From assembly GCA_007844125.1 (NCBI GenBank), contig CM017569.1, positions 6,314,964 through 6,378,963 on the forward strand: a stretch of 64,000 nucleotides of DNA, given 5' to 3'. Origin of the DNA: Sinonovacula constricta (Eukaryota; Mollusca; Bivalvia; Cardiida; Solecurtidae). Shown here piece after piece: positions 1-12,112 of this stretch (position 1 is its first letter; every line of letters starts with the position of its first letter). The notes under the pieces were generated by a model that saw nothing but the letters and a program-made list of their open reading frames with translations, was not told the origin of the DNA and ran no database searches. Made by a program: the position numbers and the translations under genes.

Positions 1-47
1 GACTATTCATTGAGTGTCATTTCAATGTTGCCAAATAATATACATAC

Positions 48-3000
48 CTAATTGGTCATCGTGTTTGAGAGTGGCGCGAAGGTGAGCATCTTTCTCTGTA
101 AAACATATTGGCAAACTCGTAGTTGATGTTGTATAATAAACACAACTTAAAATTCAGCATCAATATGTGTTTAAAGCGTCACTGAATTAATGTTTAGAAT
201 TAAAAAAAAATACGGATTAAAACAAGTAAATAAACACTTGCAATTCACTTAGAATATAACTCATGTCCGGTAAAACAAACTAATACTCATATTTATAAAT
301 ATACAATAAAAGCGGTGAAGGGGATATGCATACAAATGAAAAAAGTCAGAATTTAAGTCGGAGTGATTCTCAAATTTACATGGAGAAAAGGCGGGCCTGA
401 GAAAGAGATGTTGTGGCGCTGGTATGTTCCAGAAGTGATGATTTAGAGAACAGGGTAAGTATGATATTGCTATACTGTCATCTTGCTTTTACTTGCAACA
501 ACATCCTTACCGAAGTTTTCTGACAAGTGAAGGTGTTTGACGCGGTCCTCCTCGGTGAAATATTTGTACACCTTACTGTCGCCTTCATTAGCTGTGATAA
601 GGAATTCTTGACCGTTGTGATAGTATACCTTGGCACCATCGGGCTGGTACATGCCGTAGATAGGCCACTGGCGCATGTGAACACCTAGGGGGCGGGGAGA
701 TATTGTAATATACATGTATACACATCATTAACTTAAAGTATTTTATAATTATGCTTCATATTAAAAAGACAATTGATGTATTAAACTGAGGGAAATACCG
801 CAAAGATACTCTATTCAAGTGGGAGAAATATCGCAAGCATTATATATTTAACCAGGAGAAATATCGTAAGTGTACATTTAATACATTAAACCGGGAGAAA
901 TATCGCAAGTATAACGTATTTAACCCGGAGAAATATAGCTAGTATAATGTTTGTGGGAGAAATATTACATATAAGTAAATGTAAGTAAATGAATTTAAGA
1001 AATATTGTTCGAACATATTTCAATTTACATTAAGTAAAATTACTTATCGTGAATTTTTTTTATTCCATGTACGTTCGTCGTTGTTGTTGGGATGTACAAT
1101 TGCATGAGTTTTTTTATCACTACCCAATCAATGGATAGATAAAATGTATCGTAGATCTTGAACAGACAAGCTAAGTGTAATTTAACTGACAATGACATTC
1201 AGTTGTACTGTACACGTTTATTCCTGGCACAAGAACATACCATGGTCTTTATCACTTATGTCGACCGTAGCTCCGTGCGACCAGCTCTTAAAGCCGAGAC
1301 CATGAAGGCTTTCTATCTGCTTGCTAACCAGATCTACCACGGCAACAGCGTTATTCTCCTGAAGAAAACAACGTTTATAATTGTTAAGAAGACAACAGAT
1401 ACATAGTTAGATAATTGCTGTACACACTAAGCAGCTACCTGAAAAAGAGAACAAAAGCAAGAACCATTTTCTGACTTAAAGGTGATTACCGACAGTTAGA
1501 CTAAATCAAATACTGGTAACAATATATATCCACTGTTTGGTGAAGTTCTGACATAATCTCTTCATAAAGACATACATCTGTCTTCGTAAAATTGATTCTG
1601 AAGCTAACGGAGTTTAAATGTTCATTCTTTCCAAACCTATAAATAAACACGATGAGAGCATCAGATAAAAAAAGATATCGACGCCAAAGCTGATCACCCT
1701 AGTGATCATGTAACGTTATCTCGAAAATATGCGGTAACGTTATTTTCTTAGTTTAAAAATAACAAACCCTGCAACGTGGCTCAGATATGAAGTACACAAT
1801 TATTATGACAAATGGGTTATTATGCTTTACTTTTCACATGGATATAAGGTACAAACAAACAGAATGTCGCTGGATATGTTCAAGTAACAAATTTATTTGT
1901 TTTGTTTGGGAAACACAACTTTTGTCTAAACTGTCGGATATCACCTTTACTTTACTCACGGCAACCAAGGTGTTCACTCAAGTGTCCTTGTTTATGCATA
2001 TATAAGACTGATTAATTGACGGCTTTTTTGACAAAAAGTACATGAACACAAACATTTTGTTACGTGTCCGAGTCGAAAAGTGATGGGATCGACAGGGAGA
2101 TAGTCGGGGTAGCGGACGAAAGCTAGTCTCAGACAAACCTCAGAGAATGCAAAACCTCAATAACTTAAAACAAAGGAACTCGTGAGCCTGTCTACAATAC
2201 ACCTTTAGACAGACAACTAGCTCACCACTCACCTACTCAAGATTGTCGCACTCACTCTTGGCAAACACACACTTAATTGTCACGCATGCTCCTCTATCTC
2301 ACGCGTGTCCTAAACTGCGCCCGAAGTCGTTTCACGCGTGCCTTTTTACCGACTTCATTTGTTCTCATAGTCAGTCTCACACGTGCCTTGTCACGGATGT
2401 GCCTGGTTTTGTCTGCGCAAAGTGGTGAGATAGTTTCAACTGCCGGACGGGAATTGCTTGCAAAAGGAACTTCCCAGGCCGATTCTCGCGCCGGTCTGCT
2501 TTGCAATTTTAACGTATATGTTACATTGAAGACCACTTTACTATATGATGTCATAAACAATACCCCTTGGTCTGACTAGTCCTAAGACACGACTGTATCT
2601 CTACGTTTGATAATGGATTTTCAATTATTCGAAAGAAAATAATGATCCTTTAACATATGAAAGCACTCTAAAGGAACAACTACTTAACAAAAGGAACATA
2701 TGGTAAACAACTCTTAATTTTTTAACTCTTCATTTTTGTTGGACAAAGTTAAAACAGCTACTAGATGTCATAGATCATTTGAGTAGACACAAAAACAAGG
2801 CCCAGCATATCGACTATCCATTTTTCCTAAATGTTGACATCAATATCTCATATGATAACGATCTCTTCATTCATACACTTGCAAACATAAGTGAAACAGG
2901 TGATATAACCACTTGCATAACAAGATAAACGTTTGACCGAAAACAATTCAACTGTTGGCCCGGTTCACCATATACAAAATATTTATCTGTAAAACCATAT

Positions 3001-4876
3001 ACATAACGGTAGTTTAGTCTATAACAAGGTCGTGGTTTCTGAAAGGGAATATCATCCATCATATAGTCCGTTACTTTTCGACAAGACAAACCTGCAGTAC
3101 GATGTAAGCTTTAGTTTCGTCCTTGTTGAAAGCAATGTACTCAGGTTCGGCGTCGTTTGAGAATGTGTTGCCATGCTCCGCGTATATCTGTCTAACACCC
3201 TGTTTCGACAGTACATCTAACCTGAAAATAGAAAGAAATAAGTCCACTTTGAATAAAAGTCGAAGAGCATATGCTATGTGCCCTTGTCTTTTTAACATCA
3301 TCTGATCTTTTTATAGTTTTAGTAGGTTATATGTAACCCAGAAAATAATAATATAATATAATTAAGTAACTATACTTAACTCTCTTAAAATCGGTTTTAT
3401 TCTAAATTAACTACTCGGTGAACATTTTATAGAATAACGATGCTATGTGGTTTGTACGCCAACATGTTACAAGAATGTTATGTTTTAATGAATATGACAA
3501 AATCTGATTAGTGTTCTGATTGAGGAGACACTCCAATCTGAAACAGCCAACATGAAAACTTCAAAACATTGAAAGGTTTAGATTTAAAATGCCGGCTTAA
3601 ATTTGTTGTATTTTATATTTTTATTCATTGTCATTCCAATGTGATGTTTTTGAAAAAAGAAGAAGATATTTAGGACAGCCGCTTACTTAGTGTCTAGACT
3701 TACGATTACTGAACATAACAGAATGACCCTTCATTCTAGATGTCTATATCAATGTACACAGTCTTTAGCAAAACACGCAACTAACAGTAGCACGCGATGC
3801 TATTCCATGATAAAATAAATACGAAATCAAGGCATTTAGGATAACTTACTGGCTGTTATATTTTTCAAAGCCCAGCAGAGTGTTGGTGTATTGTCCCTCT
3901 GGCGTGGACTGGAACTCTATAATTGAAACACCTCCTGGATTGTCGACCAGTGACTGGGTAGCATCATCATCATATGGTTCGGCTTCTATGGCGATGACCA
4001 ACTTGGAACAATCGGAGGTCAGGTGGATCATGTCAGGTAGGGTCCCAACTGAAATAGATGGCATTTAATTGAAAATATATGGTTTTAACTGGGAGAAATA
4101 TTGCAAGTATAATATATTTATCCGGGAGAAAATTACAGGCGTAATGAGTTTAACCGGGAGAAATATTGCAAGTATAATATATTTAACATGGATAAATATT
4201 GGAAGTACAATGTATTCAACTGAGAGAAATATTGCAAGTACAATATATTTAACCGGGATAAATATTGCAAGTATAATATGTTTAACTGAGAGAAATATTG
4301 CAAGTATAATATGTTTAACTGAGAGAAATATTGCAAGTATAATATATTTAACCGGGAGAACTATTGCAGGTATAAAATATTTATCTTGGATAAATATTTC
4401 AAGTATAATATTTTTAACCGGGAGAAAATTGCAAGAAAATGAATACCTGATAGTGACATATATAAATACAAATAATAAGAAAAATGTGTACCTGAAGAAA
4501 TAATTAGACATTTTGTCTAAAATCTGGACCTAAAGTTTACATATAAGGCACATGCATTGAGAATTTACTAGCATTTAAGTGCGGTGTGTGCCAAGCCTTT
4601 CACGAAAACAAAAGGGTTACAAGGCCAAAGAAGTTCATTTGTCTTTCGCTGTTGAAAATGAACGAAGTAGAATAAACAACAACAACAACAAAACATTTCT
4701 CCATTTGACAATTTCACATGTACTGCTGTGATGTTTTGATATTTCGTGGTCGTTAGTTTACGCAAAAGCCCGGTAGTAGTTTTGTAGTATTTTTAAAAAC
4801 ATCAACAACATCAAGTTTTTTTGTTTGCTTTAATAACAACAAAAAAGTATCATCAACAAAAGCAACAACAGCAACT

Positions 4877-4970
<94 letters not shown>

Positions 4971-6447
4971 TGATAATGATTATGATGATGATGCTGATGA
5001 TGATGGTGATGATGACGATTATGACGATGATACTTACATTGGTACTAAATAAACTATTATTTTTAAATTCGTTAAGTTAAAGAAAAAAAATCCTAACATT
5101 TATAACTAAAGTAGTGTCTTACCGTTGATTGTCCTTACAAGCTGGAGCTCTCGAGTCATACTGTCGTATGTTCTGTAGATATTGACAAACCCATCTTCAC
5201 GGCGGGTCCTGTTGTCGAATGCAATGAAAACGTAGTTCCCGCATACCTCAACGTCTGTGACGTCAGTATTCGGTAACGACGAACTAAACAGTATCGCCAT
5301 ATTGGCAGGGTCAGCCATATCCACGACGTGGATGTTGGTATGGCCTAAATAATGAGACAATAGCAATTTAATTAATGTGGCAATTTGCTGTCTTGCCTTT
5401 TTTAGGCTTTCAAATATATATGTCTGTCTTCTTTGTGTTATTGTTTGTCAATGTATTTTTTCCGACATGTAAATAGCGAAAAAATACATTTTCTGTCGAT
5501 TTGGTAATTTGCTGATAAGGCAATGTCGGTTTTCATGCAGAATTAGTACTGGTTAAAAAATGTTTATTATGATCCACAACAACAACAAATGCATCAAAGG
5601 TGATCGTAGCAATTAAGAAAAAGTTTATTTCAAAATGGGTTATTTCAACAGTGGTTGGACGTAACCATCCGTTTTGAAACAAAAAGTTGTCTTGAAGTAA
5701 TTATTTCAAAACGAGGCTTTGTTTCAAAACACGTTGTAGCAATACAGTACACAGCGCTTTTTTTGCGACATACGACATTTGTAGGCATTTTGTAGGACGT
5801 GCAACGGAATGGCTCCGCGACCCACAACATTCCAAATTTCACAGATATAATTAAGTATCTATAATTGTATACAGTGAAAAAGTATAGTGGGTGGTATGAA
5901 TATCGAAATAATTTAGCTGTAAAGATGCAATACGTTTAGGGAAAAAATACCCGCTGAGCAATTTTATATGAGTGATTATAAATAAAAATGAAAACAATGA
6001 ACAAAGTAATACAATTCTGATAAAATGTCAAAATTAATGTGCCACAAGAATATGTAATATTGTTATGTTTCTATTTAAACTCTGGTTTACTTAACAGCCA
6101 TGTTAGGTAATGTCTTCCCAATATAACTACGGCTTAATAAAGAAAGCATAAAACGAACCATTTAGTCATGTAAATATGTTCGAGGTACTCAGCAAAGTTT
6201 AATAATTAAAAACAATCATCACACCTCTGCTTTATAAAGACCATTACCTACCTACAGAGTAAAGAATCTGTGCAGATGCGTCATATGCAATTTGCTCTGC
6301 GGCGTCTTGGTCCAGAACATATTCAATTTGCGGCGAGTGGGCGCTCGGAATGAACAGCGACGATACCTTTGTTATACTAACTTTATATCCAAAAGTTTGA
6401 GTAATACAAACACTCACAGCAAATATTATACAAAAGTACCGCATCAT
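48..6447 (-). CDS. MSP130-like secreted glycoprotein, 5' seven exons (partial)
   Basis: Coding exons in transcript order are 6447-6252, 5344-5123, 4048-3850, 3221-3092, 1358-1256, 684-493 and 95-48. All have AG/GT borders and the reading phase is continuous, giving 363 residues before the window ends. The protein starts with a hydrophobic signal peptide (about residues 1-20, MMRYFCIIFAVSVCITQTFG). Exon 2 has an N-glycosylation sequon (NRT). Exons 4-6 carry stretches typical of the MSP130 / choice-of-anchor I family: AEPEYIAFNKDETKAYIVLQ, HGATVDIS, WPIYGMYQPDG, YYHNGQEFLITANEGDSK. Family members are secreted or GPI-anchored glycoproteins of skeleton- and shell-forming cells, and published work proposes that animals acquired the gene from bacteria. 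A TTTTCAAG acceptor-like sequence directly precedes the ATG, so an upstream non-coding exon is likely. The 3' exons lie left of the window. Family assignment is strong; a role in this animal is inference. Confidence 0.88.
785..972. repeat. Degenerate minisatellite, GGGAGAAATATYGCAAG family, array 1
   Basis: About five degenerate units of 30-35 bp share the core GGGAGAAATATCGCAAGTAT. The array lies in the MSP130-like intron between the exons at 1256-1358 and 493-684. It belongs to the same family as the longer array at 4072-4450 in another intron of the gene. Confidence 0.75.
1960..3060. other. Intron of the MSP130-like gene, nothing recognised
   Basis: This is part of the intron between exons 5 and 4. 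A less AT-rich patch at about 2230-2510 contains several short open frames on both strands. None has splice sites, a recognisable motif or sensible codon flow. It may be an old mobile element, but I found no inverted ends and no second copy. Confidence 0.35.
4072..4450. repeat. Minisatellite of ~31-32 bp units, array 2
   Basis: About a dozen units share the core GGGAGAAATATTGCAAGTAT followed by AATATATTTAAC. The array begins some 25 bp upstream, in transcript sense, of the acceptor of the MSP130-like exon at 3850-4048. The open frames seen through it on both strands repeat the unit and are not genes. Confidence 0.88.
4876..5033. repeat. (AAT)n microsatellite grading into GAT-rich tract
   Basis: About 35 near-perfect AAT triplets are followed by about 60 bp of imperfect GAT/GATGAC repeats. 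It sits in MSP130-like intron 2, ending about 90 bp from the exon at 5123-5344. Confidence 0.95.
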
Positions 6448-8353
6448 CTTGAAAACATAAAATATAAAATGAAAAAGTAAAAGTACGTAAGTAAAATAAG
6501 GCGGAAAACAAAAGTTGATTTATTCCCAGCAAAAAAATCCAGGTGCTAAACTTCAAGACAAAATCATCAGGTCTTTTTCGCGTGCGGCTAAATCTAGAAG
6601 ACGAATGACGAAATTCCATTCAAAAGGAGTAATTTTATACGTACACGGTGACCTGGTCATTGCTGCTCTGATTCGTCAGGATTTCTATGCTTATCAAGAC
6701 GGTGCGGTGACACAGTTTGTGCATGCATCGGATCAGAAGTGAATGGGTCCTGCCATCTTACCTGGGCGATATGTGAACTTGCACCGAATAGGACAGATCA
6801 TAAGTGTGAACATGCAGTTTCGTTATCAAATGCAAGCATATATGTAGTGACGTTATTGTATTTTTTAATTGTATTGAGTCTTTATTTGGTGTTCTTAAAT
6901 GTGTATATTCATGCTGGTGAGTTTGATGAAATGTTTTATTTTTTGTAAAAACAACAACAAAACATTGTATAACAAATAATAAATTACACATTTTAATTGC
7001 ATGTTTGCATTAAATGAAAATAGAGCATTCTATTTTGTTAATGTTTTATTAAGTTGTGAAACTTCTTTGAATTGTAAAACGGATTATTTTTTGTCAGTTT
7101 CAAACCTAATTGGTTATTTTGTTTACAAATTTAAATAATAATTTAGCTTGACAAGTAACGCATTTTCTTAGAATGTTAAACCTTTTCTAATGTCTATCAC
7201 TAGTGTCACTTAAGAAATTATTTTTTTAAAGAACAATAACAGGTGACTGCCGCATTTGAATATAACAAGTATTGTAAAAGCACATACCTGTCTCTAACTA
7301 CATATAAAGATGCATCACGCACTGTATCCAAAGCTTAACAAGTAACAGAAGCCAATGGTTTTTGATATATTTTCCCATATGGCAAAACACCATTCTTGTC
7401 ATAACCTGGTCATGAAATATGTTTAACAAGAGCTGTATGTAATACTGCGCTCCATTTTTCTAAGTGATTAATATTATTATGTTAAATCTTTGTCGGAAAA
7501 AGGAATAAATCCGCTAAAGCGATTAAGGGTTTTTCAAGCCAACAGTCAAAATGCCACATACTATGTATACTACTTTCCGCTAAAGCACCACTAAATTAGT
7601 CGACTATAAGAAGATCTGAAAATTAACACCTGAACAAGTAGTTCCGTATTTATTTACAAAATAATATCTTGAGAGGTCCAATCAAGACACAACACTCAAG
7701 AAGATAAGTTCCTCGCACTATTCGTAGCACAAAAGTCATCAGCATTAATGAGACTGTTTTCGGTTTAGCTGATAACCTCAGTAAAGTCTGGGAAGGGTCT
7801 TGATTGAGCCTTTAATCACCTTATGTACTGAAAGTACAGTGTGCATATGTCATTCACCACACAATCTAAGATAATATATCCTAAACATTAAAAAATCAAT
7901 GCTAATGTGTGCAGAACTTTTAGAAGAAATATGTTTTTATCAAACCGATTATATATTAGTTTCCAAAGTTCTGAAGCTCACGCGTGGGAGCACAATGGTC
8001 AATGTTTAACCATTAACCTTCACTTGACATTTTCACTAAATCTGTCACAAAGATAGTAGACTCAGCACATAAAGGTTACAGTTTTTTTCTGTACAGAGCG
8101 GTCAAGAAGGTCTGCATTGGTACCTTGTCTTCCCTGTAACCTTATATTATCTTATAAAAGGTTGTTATAACATTCTAGATTTATGATGGTTTAAGTTTGA
8201 CATTTGTCTTTGAACTGGCACTGCACTTGTTTAAATGTTTTCTATGTGGATGTTGCGGTTCCAAGTTATTGGTTGATGTTTGTCCCGTTCTAACCATGAG
8301 TTTTTGACCGAGTGCTATATTATCGGAGTATCGGCACTCAAATATGACATTAA

Positions 8354-9715
8354 AGGCTGACGCTACAGTTTCTTTTTAACGAGTATAAAATTAGTATACC
8401 ACCGCCTAAATGCGTAATTTTCACAACGAAATTATTTTACTCGCTAACAAAGTGAAACGTTCGCGGTTATTCGTGGAAGATATTTTGCCTCTTTTCTGCA
8501 GTATTAAATGAATAATGCGGGCCAAAAAGGGTAGGTTTGTATCCAAAAAGGCCCATGTCAGAGGACTTTTGTCCTCTGCACGTTTGAAAAACTGGCATAA
8601 TGTTTTGTCAGACAAAACTGAAACAGGTTTCAGCGACCCAGGGCCCTTTCGGCCCTCTTGTATTTTACAGGGGGCATCACATCATTGTCAATGTATCAAT
8701 TAGTTATTGAGCTATCGAGGTGCTGCACATGATCTATAGCTAGTTGTCATTTGACTTTGCCCAATTGTATAATTTGTCCTATTTTTAGGTCTAAACTTCT
8801 TATGATTTATGAAATTCGTGGTTTATGCGCTAACTGCCTGTCAAGCTTACAGATCAAGTCTGAATTTGAAGAAGTTGCACAAAACTTAAAATGCTAAATG
8901 CTTTATGACGTTCAAAATATATTAGGAAAACAAGTTAATGTTCAATATAAAATGGTTATAAATACAGGAACTTTGACTGACTTCTGTATTTCGTACTAAA
9001 TGTAAGCAGATTCACCCAATTCAGTGCATGAAAAAAATGACATTGGGCATAAGTACTTTTATTTGTTATCTTTATTAAATTTTGTCATAAATGGTCATCA
9101 TAATACGTAAAATACCTAACATATCATAATGAATGATGTACGTTATAAACCTTTGTGTATACATCATTAACCACCCCCACCCACCCCACCCCCGTTTTTG
9201 AAATTGCCATTTAGAACAAACTAATGTGCTAACCTACATTTTTCTTTTTTATTTTATGTTTGTTATACATTGGTGCATTTATTGGTAGCATTTGGTGAAA
9301 ATCTATTATGTTAAATTATAGTTAACTTAAAAAACATTCCTTAGAAATAAAAGATTTTCCGAAAAATCCATTGTCGTAAATAAGGTAATACTTAATTTTT
9401 ATATGTGTTTCATTATTTGTATTGCAATATATAGCAATTTATTTGTAATATAGAATGTATTTTACTGAAAAATAGAATTATTTATGATATTCTTTGATGC
9501 ATTCTATAATTTCATGCCGACAAACAAGTCTATGGAACTCATAAAAAATGTTCAAAATGCGACATCTTTAGTAGCTAATAAAAAAAACAAGAAACCCTCG
9601 GTAAGGTCTTATTTTTATTTGCTTTTTCATTGTATAACATCATGTTCTTGACATACACAAAGTTTGAATTAAATCTATTATTGGAAAATTTTTCATGAAA
9701 CTGTAGCGTCAGCCT
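8354..9715. mobile_element. TIR element with TTAA flanks, non-coding
   Basis: A 19-bp perfect inverted repeat (AGGCTGACGCTACAGTTTC at 8354-8372, its reverse complement at 9697-9715) is bracketed by TTAA on both sides (8350-8353, 9716-9719). TTAA duplications are typical of piggyBac- and Kolobok-type DNA transposons. The 1,362-bp interior has no transposase-like frame, so this looks non-autonomous. The class is inferred from the target site only. Confidence 0.72.
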
Positions 9716-9719
9716 TTAA

Positions 9720-11920
9720 ATTGATCTTTCCTTCTGCACATTATCTTCAAGTTATAAAAATTGTATCCAAGGGTATATGAAATACATTTACGGAATTTAA
9801 AATATTAGTGTTAGGGAGCGGAAACTTCAATGCTTCGTACAGAGAAAGGACCACCAAATCATAAAACCCATGTAAAGATTGGTATTTTCTAAGCACAGTA
9901 GGAAGTTCCAGTCGTACAAAGTCTTCGACATCAGACTACAAAACAACCACATCACAAGTTTTAACTTTATTTCATAAAGAGCGCGAACGATTATCAAATT
10001 TACAACATTTCTGACCAGTCGTCTTTAGTTATAAAGAAACAACAAAAGGGTCACCAAATAAATGCAGTTTGCCATTTTGGCATCACATCTAGTATCATAA
10101 ACAGAAAAATCAACTTTAGAAAATGGTATGACCGACGCTTTGTATAAGGGACCTATCACAAATTGTTTGATTTCTTGTTTTTATCTGTTAATCTATGGGG
10201 GTTCTTTAAGTGTACTAAGCTGTATGGTGCATATGGACTCAAAATGAAACACGCTATTTCAACATCCCATGTCAACGTAGCTTGTGTAAAGGGACCTGCG
10301 TATGCTAGCAATAAATATGTGCATGCGTAAAATTAATAATTATCCCATTCCCTGATGTAAATGGCAGGCGCGTTTCTGCCATTACGCACTTTACGCACGT
10401 GCGTAACTTCCGTTCGAAAAATCGAAAATCTGAAAGTAACAAAAACACTATGAAAGTCGATGCCTACACCGGGTTAGGAATGATATATCTTATTTCCGTA
10501 GTTTCTATGATATAAAATCTTATTACCACACTATTAAAGTTGAAAAGGTTTTAAAATGATTAAACTTACACACGTCAGGATTTTAGTTGTTCATATTTTT
10601 CCTCGCATTTCCGCATTTTACCTGTTATTCATTAGAAAAGAACCGAATATAATCAAAAGTATTACTACAAATGTTATTTCTCTTGTAATTGTGCGTAACT
10701 TCAATAACGCTACAGATACGCGCCTGGTAAATGGTTTTATTAATATTATAAAGTTATACAATATTTAATACTTTATACATATGAAATAGTTTTGACAACA
10801 TTTGTTTAAAAGTATTTACCGCGGTATCTGCGTCATTTCTGTGTTGTTGTTCTTTTCGTGATAATAGGCATACATGTTAAAATCGTATATTTACATAATT
10901 TAGTCTCATTAATAGCAATTCTATGTATGTTCCTTATTTTCGATAGTTTACAGCGACACAGTTATTACAGAACCACCGATGAATGACCTTTCCGCAAAAA
11001 GTTTCGCCCCGGCTGGGACTCGAACCTACTCGGGAGGGATAACGAGTTTACCCAACTGGCCCCTTAATCATGATCCAGTTTGATATGTATGGCATTATCT
11101 GTGTGGATACAATAAAAGTACAACCGATCAAGCTAAAGAAGTTTAATATATTTTCATGATATTCATAACAAATGTCAAATAAAAATTGCATATAACAAGC
11201 ACACTGCATGCATTACTTGCACGCTTGAATAAAAGTCACTTTATCTTGACCATCACAAGATCTCAACATTTAAATACACCAAATATATCTTAAATCAAAC
11301 CACGACAAATCTAGTCAAGTTGATTACTTAAAGCAATGGTTTAATTTGTTTTAGAAACACATACTTTTTAATATTCTTTTTAAGCATTATTGTGCAAGAA
11401 GTGTTCTTCCTTTCCGCTGTTTTAATCAAAGTAATGGTGACACAGATGGCCCGCAGATTTAATACTGCCATGCATGTATGTTACAGGTTTATACAAAATC
11501 TTTGTTATTGACTGGTAATGTTTTGCGGGACAAATAACAGGGTGTAGATCCTTATCATCCAGTTCCCACCGGAAGCTAACTCTTCTAGATCTACACTATT
11601 AACACACGACCCCATTAAGCAATAGAAAGTTTTAAAAAGTAGTTAAAATACAATAGTGTGGAACGTTTATAGCATAGTATTCTCAAAGTCGCGATAGCTG
11701 GTAAATTAATGATAACTCTACGCGCAACGACGGTGTTGTTTGCTGGGCTCCTGTAACATATTGCTGATTAATCTGTTTGTCACAAGTGTTGCCACAGCAT
11801 TATTTGAAACAGCTCCGTTCGTAACTCTTGCATCTCAAACATATTTATAGTAATCACTAAAGAGTATAAAATCAACTTAAGAGGATTTTTTCCTAAAGAT
11901 CTCCGATCGAAAATGTGGCG
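9720..11920. other. Intergenic stretch, one SINE-like fragment, otherwise nothing seen
   Basis: AT-rich sequence between the TTAA element and the end of paralog A. The only structure found is a tRNA-like patch at 10985-11060, listed separately. I saw no exon-like stretch on either strand. Confidence 0.4.
10985..11060 (-). mobile_element. SINE head fragment (tRNA-derived)
   Basis: On the minus strand a B-box-like GGTTCGAGTCC lies in a short potential stem (CTACTCGGGAGG side). It resembles the head of the SINE family B copies elsewhere in the window. No complete tRNA cloverleaf can be drawn. Confidence 0.45.
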
Positions 11921-11927
11921 TAGTCAA

Positions 11928-12112
11928 GAAGTGTGTATACTGATGTTGAAAGGTTTAGCGGGAGTGTGTATACTGATATATGTTGACTGGTCTAGCAGAA
12001 GTGTCTGTGCTGATATATGTCAACTGGTGCCAAAGAAGTTTGCATGCTGATATAAGCTGACTGGTCCAGTAGAAGTGTGCGTGCTAATTTATGTTGACTG
12101 GTTTAGCAGAAG
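11928..12112. repeat. ~44-bp minisatellite overlapping the 3' end of paralog A
   Basis: Four to five imperfect units contain AGAAGTGTGYGTGCTGATAT and TGTTGACTGGTYTAGC. The last unit contains the stop codon of paralog A (12103-12105), so the final residues and the 3' UTR of that gene are built from repeat sequence. Confidence 0.75.

Noticed and set aside
4065..4511. Frames of 144 and 148 codons on opposite strands
   Set aside because: Both are the 31-32-bp minisatellite read through, located inside an MSP130-like intron.
6515..6991. Three frames of 69-77 codons just upstream of the MSP130-like gene
   Set aside because: They overlap each other on both strands, have no signal or domain, and lie where a promoter or 5' UTR intron is expected.
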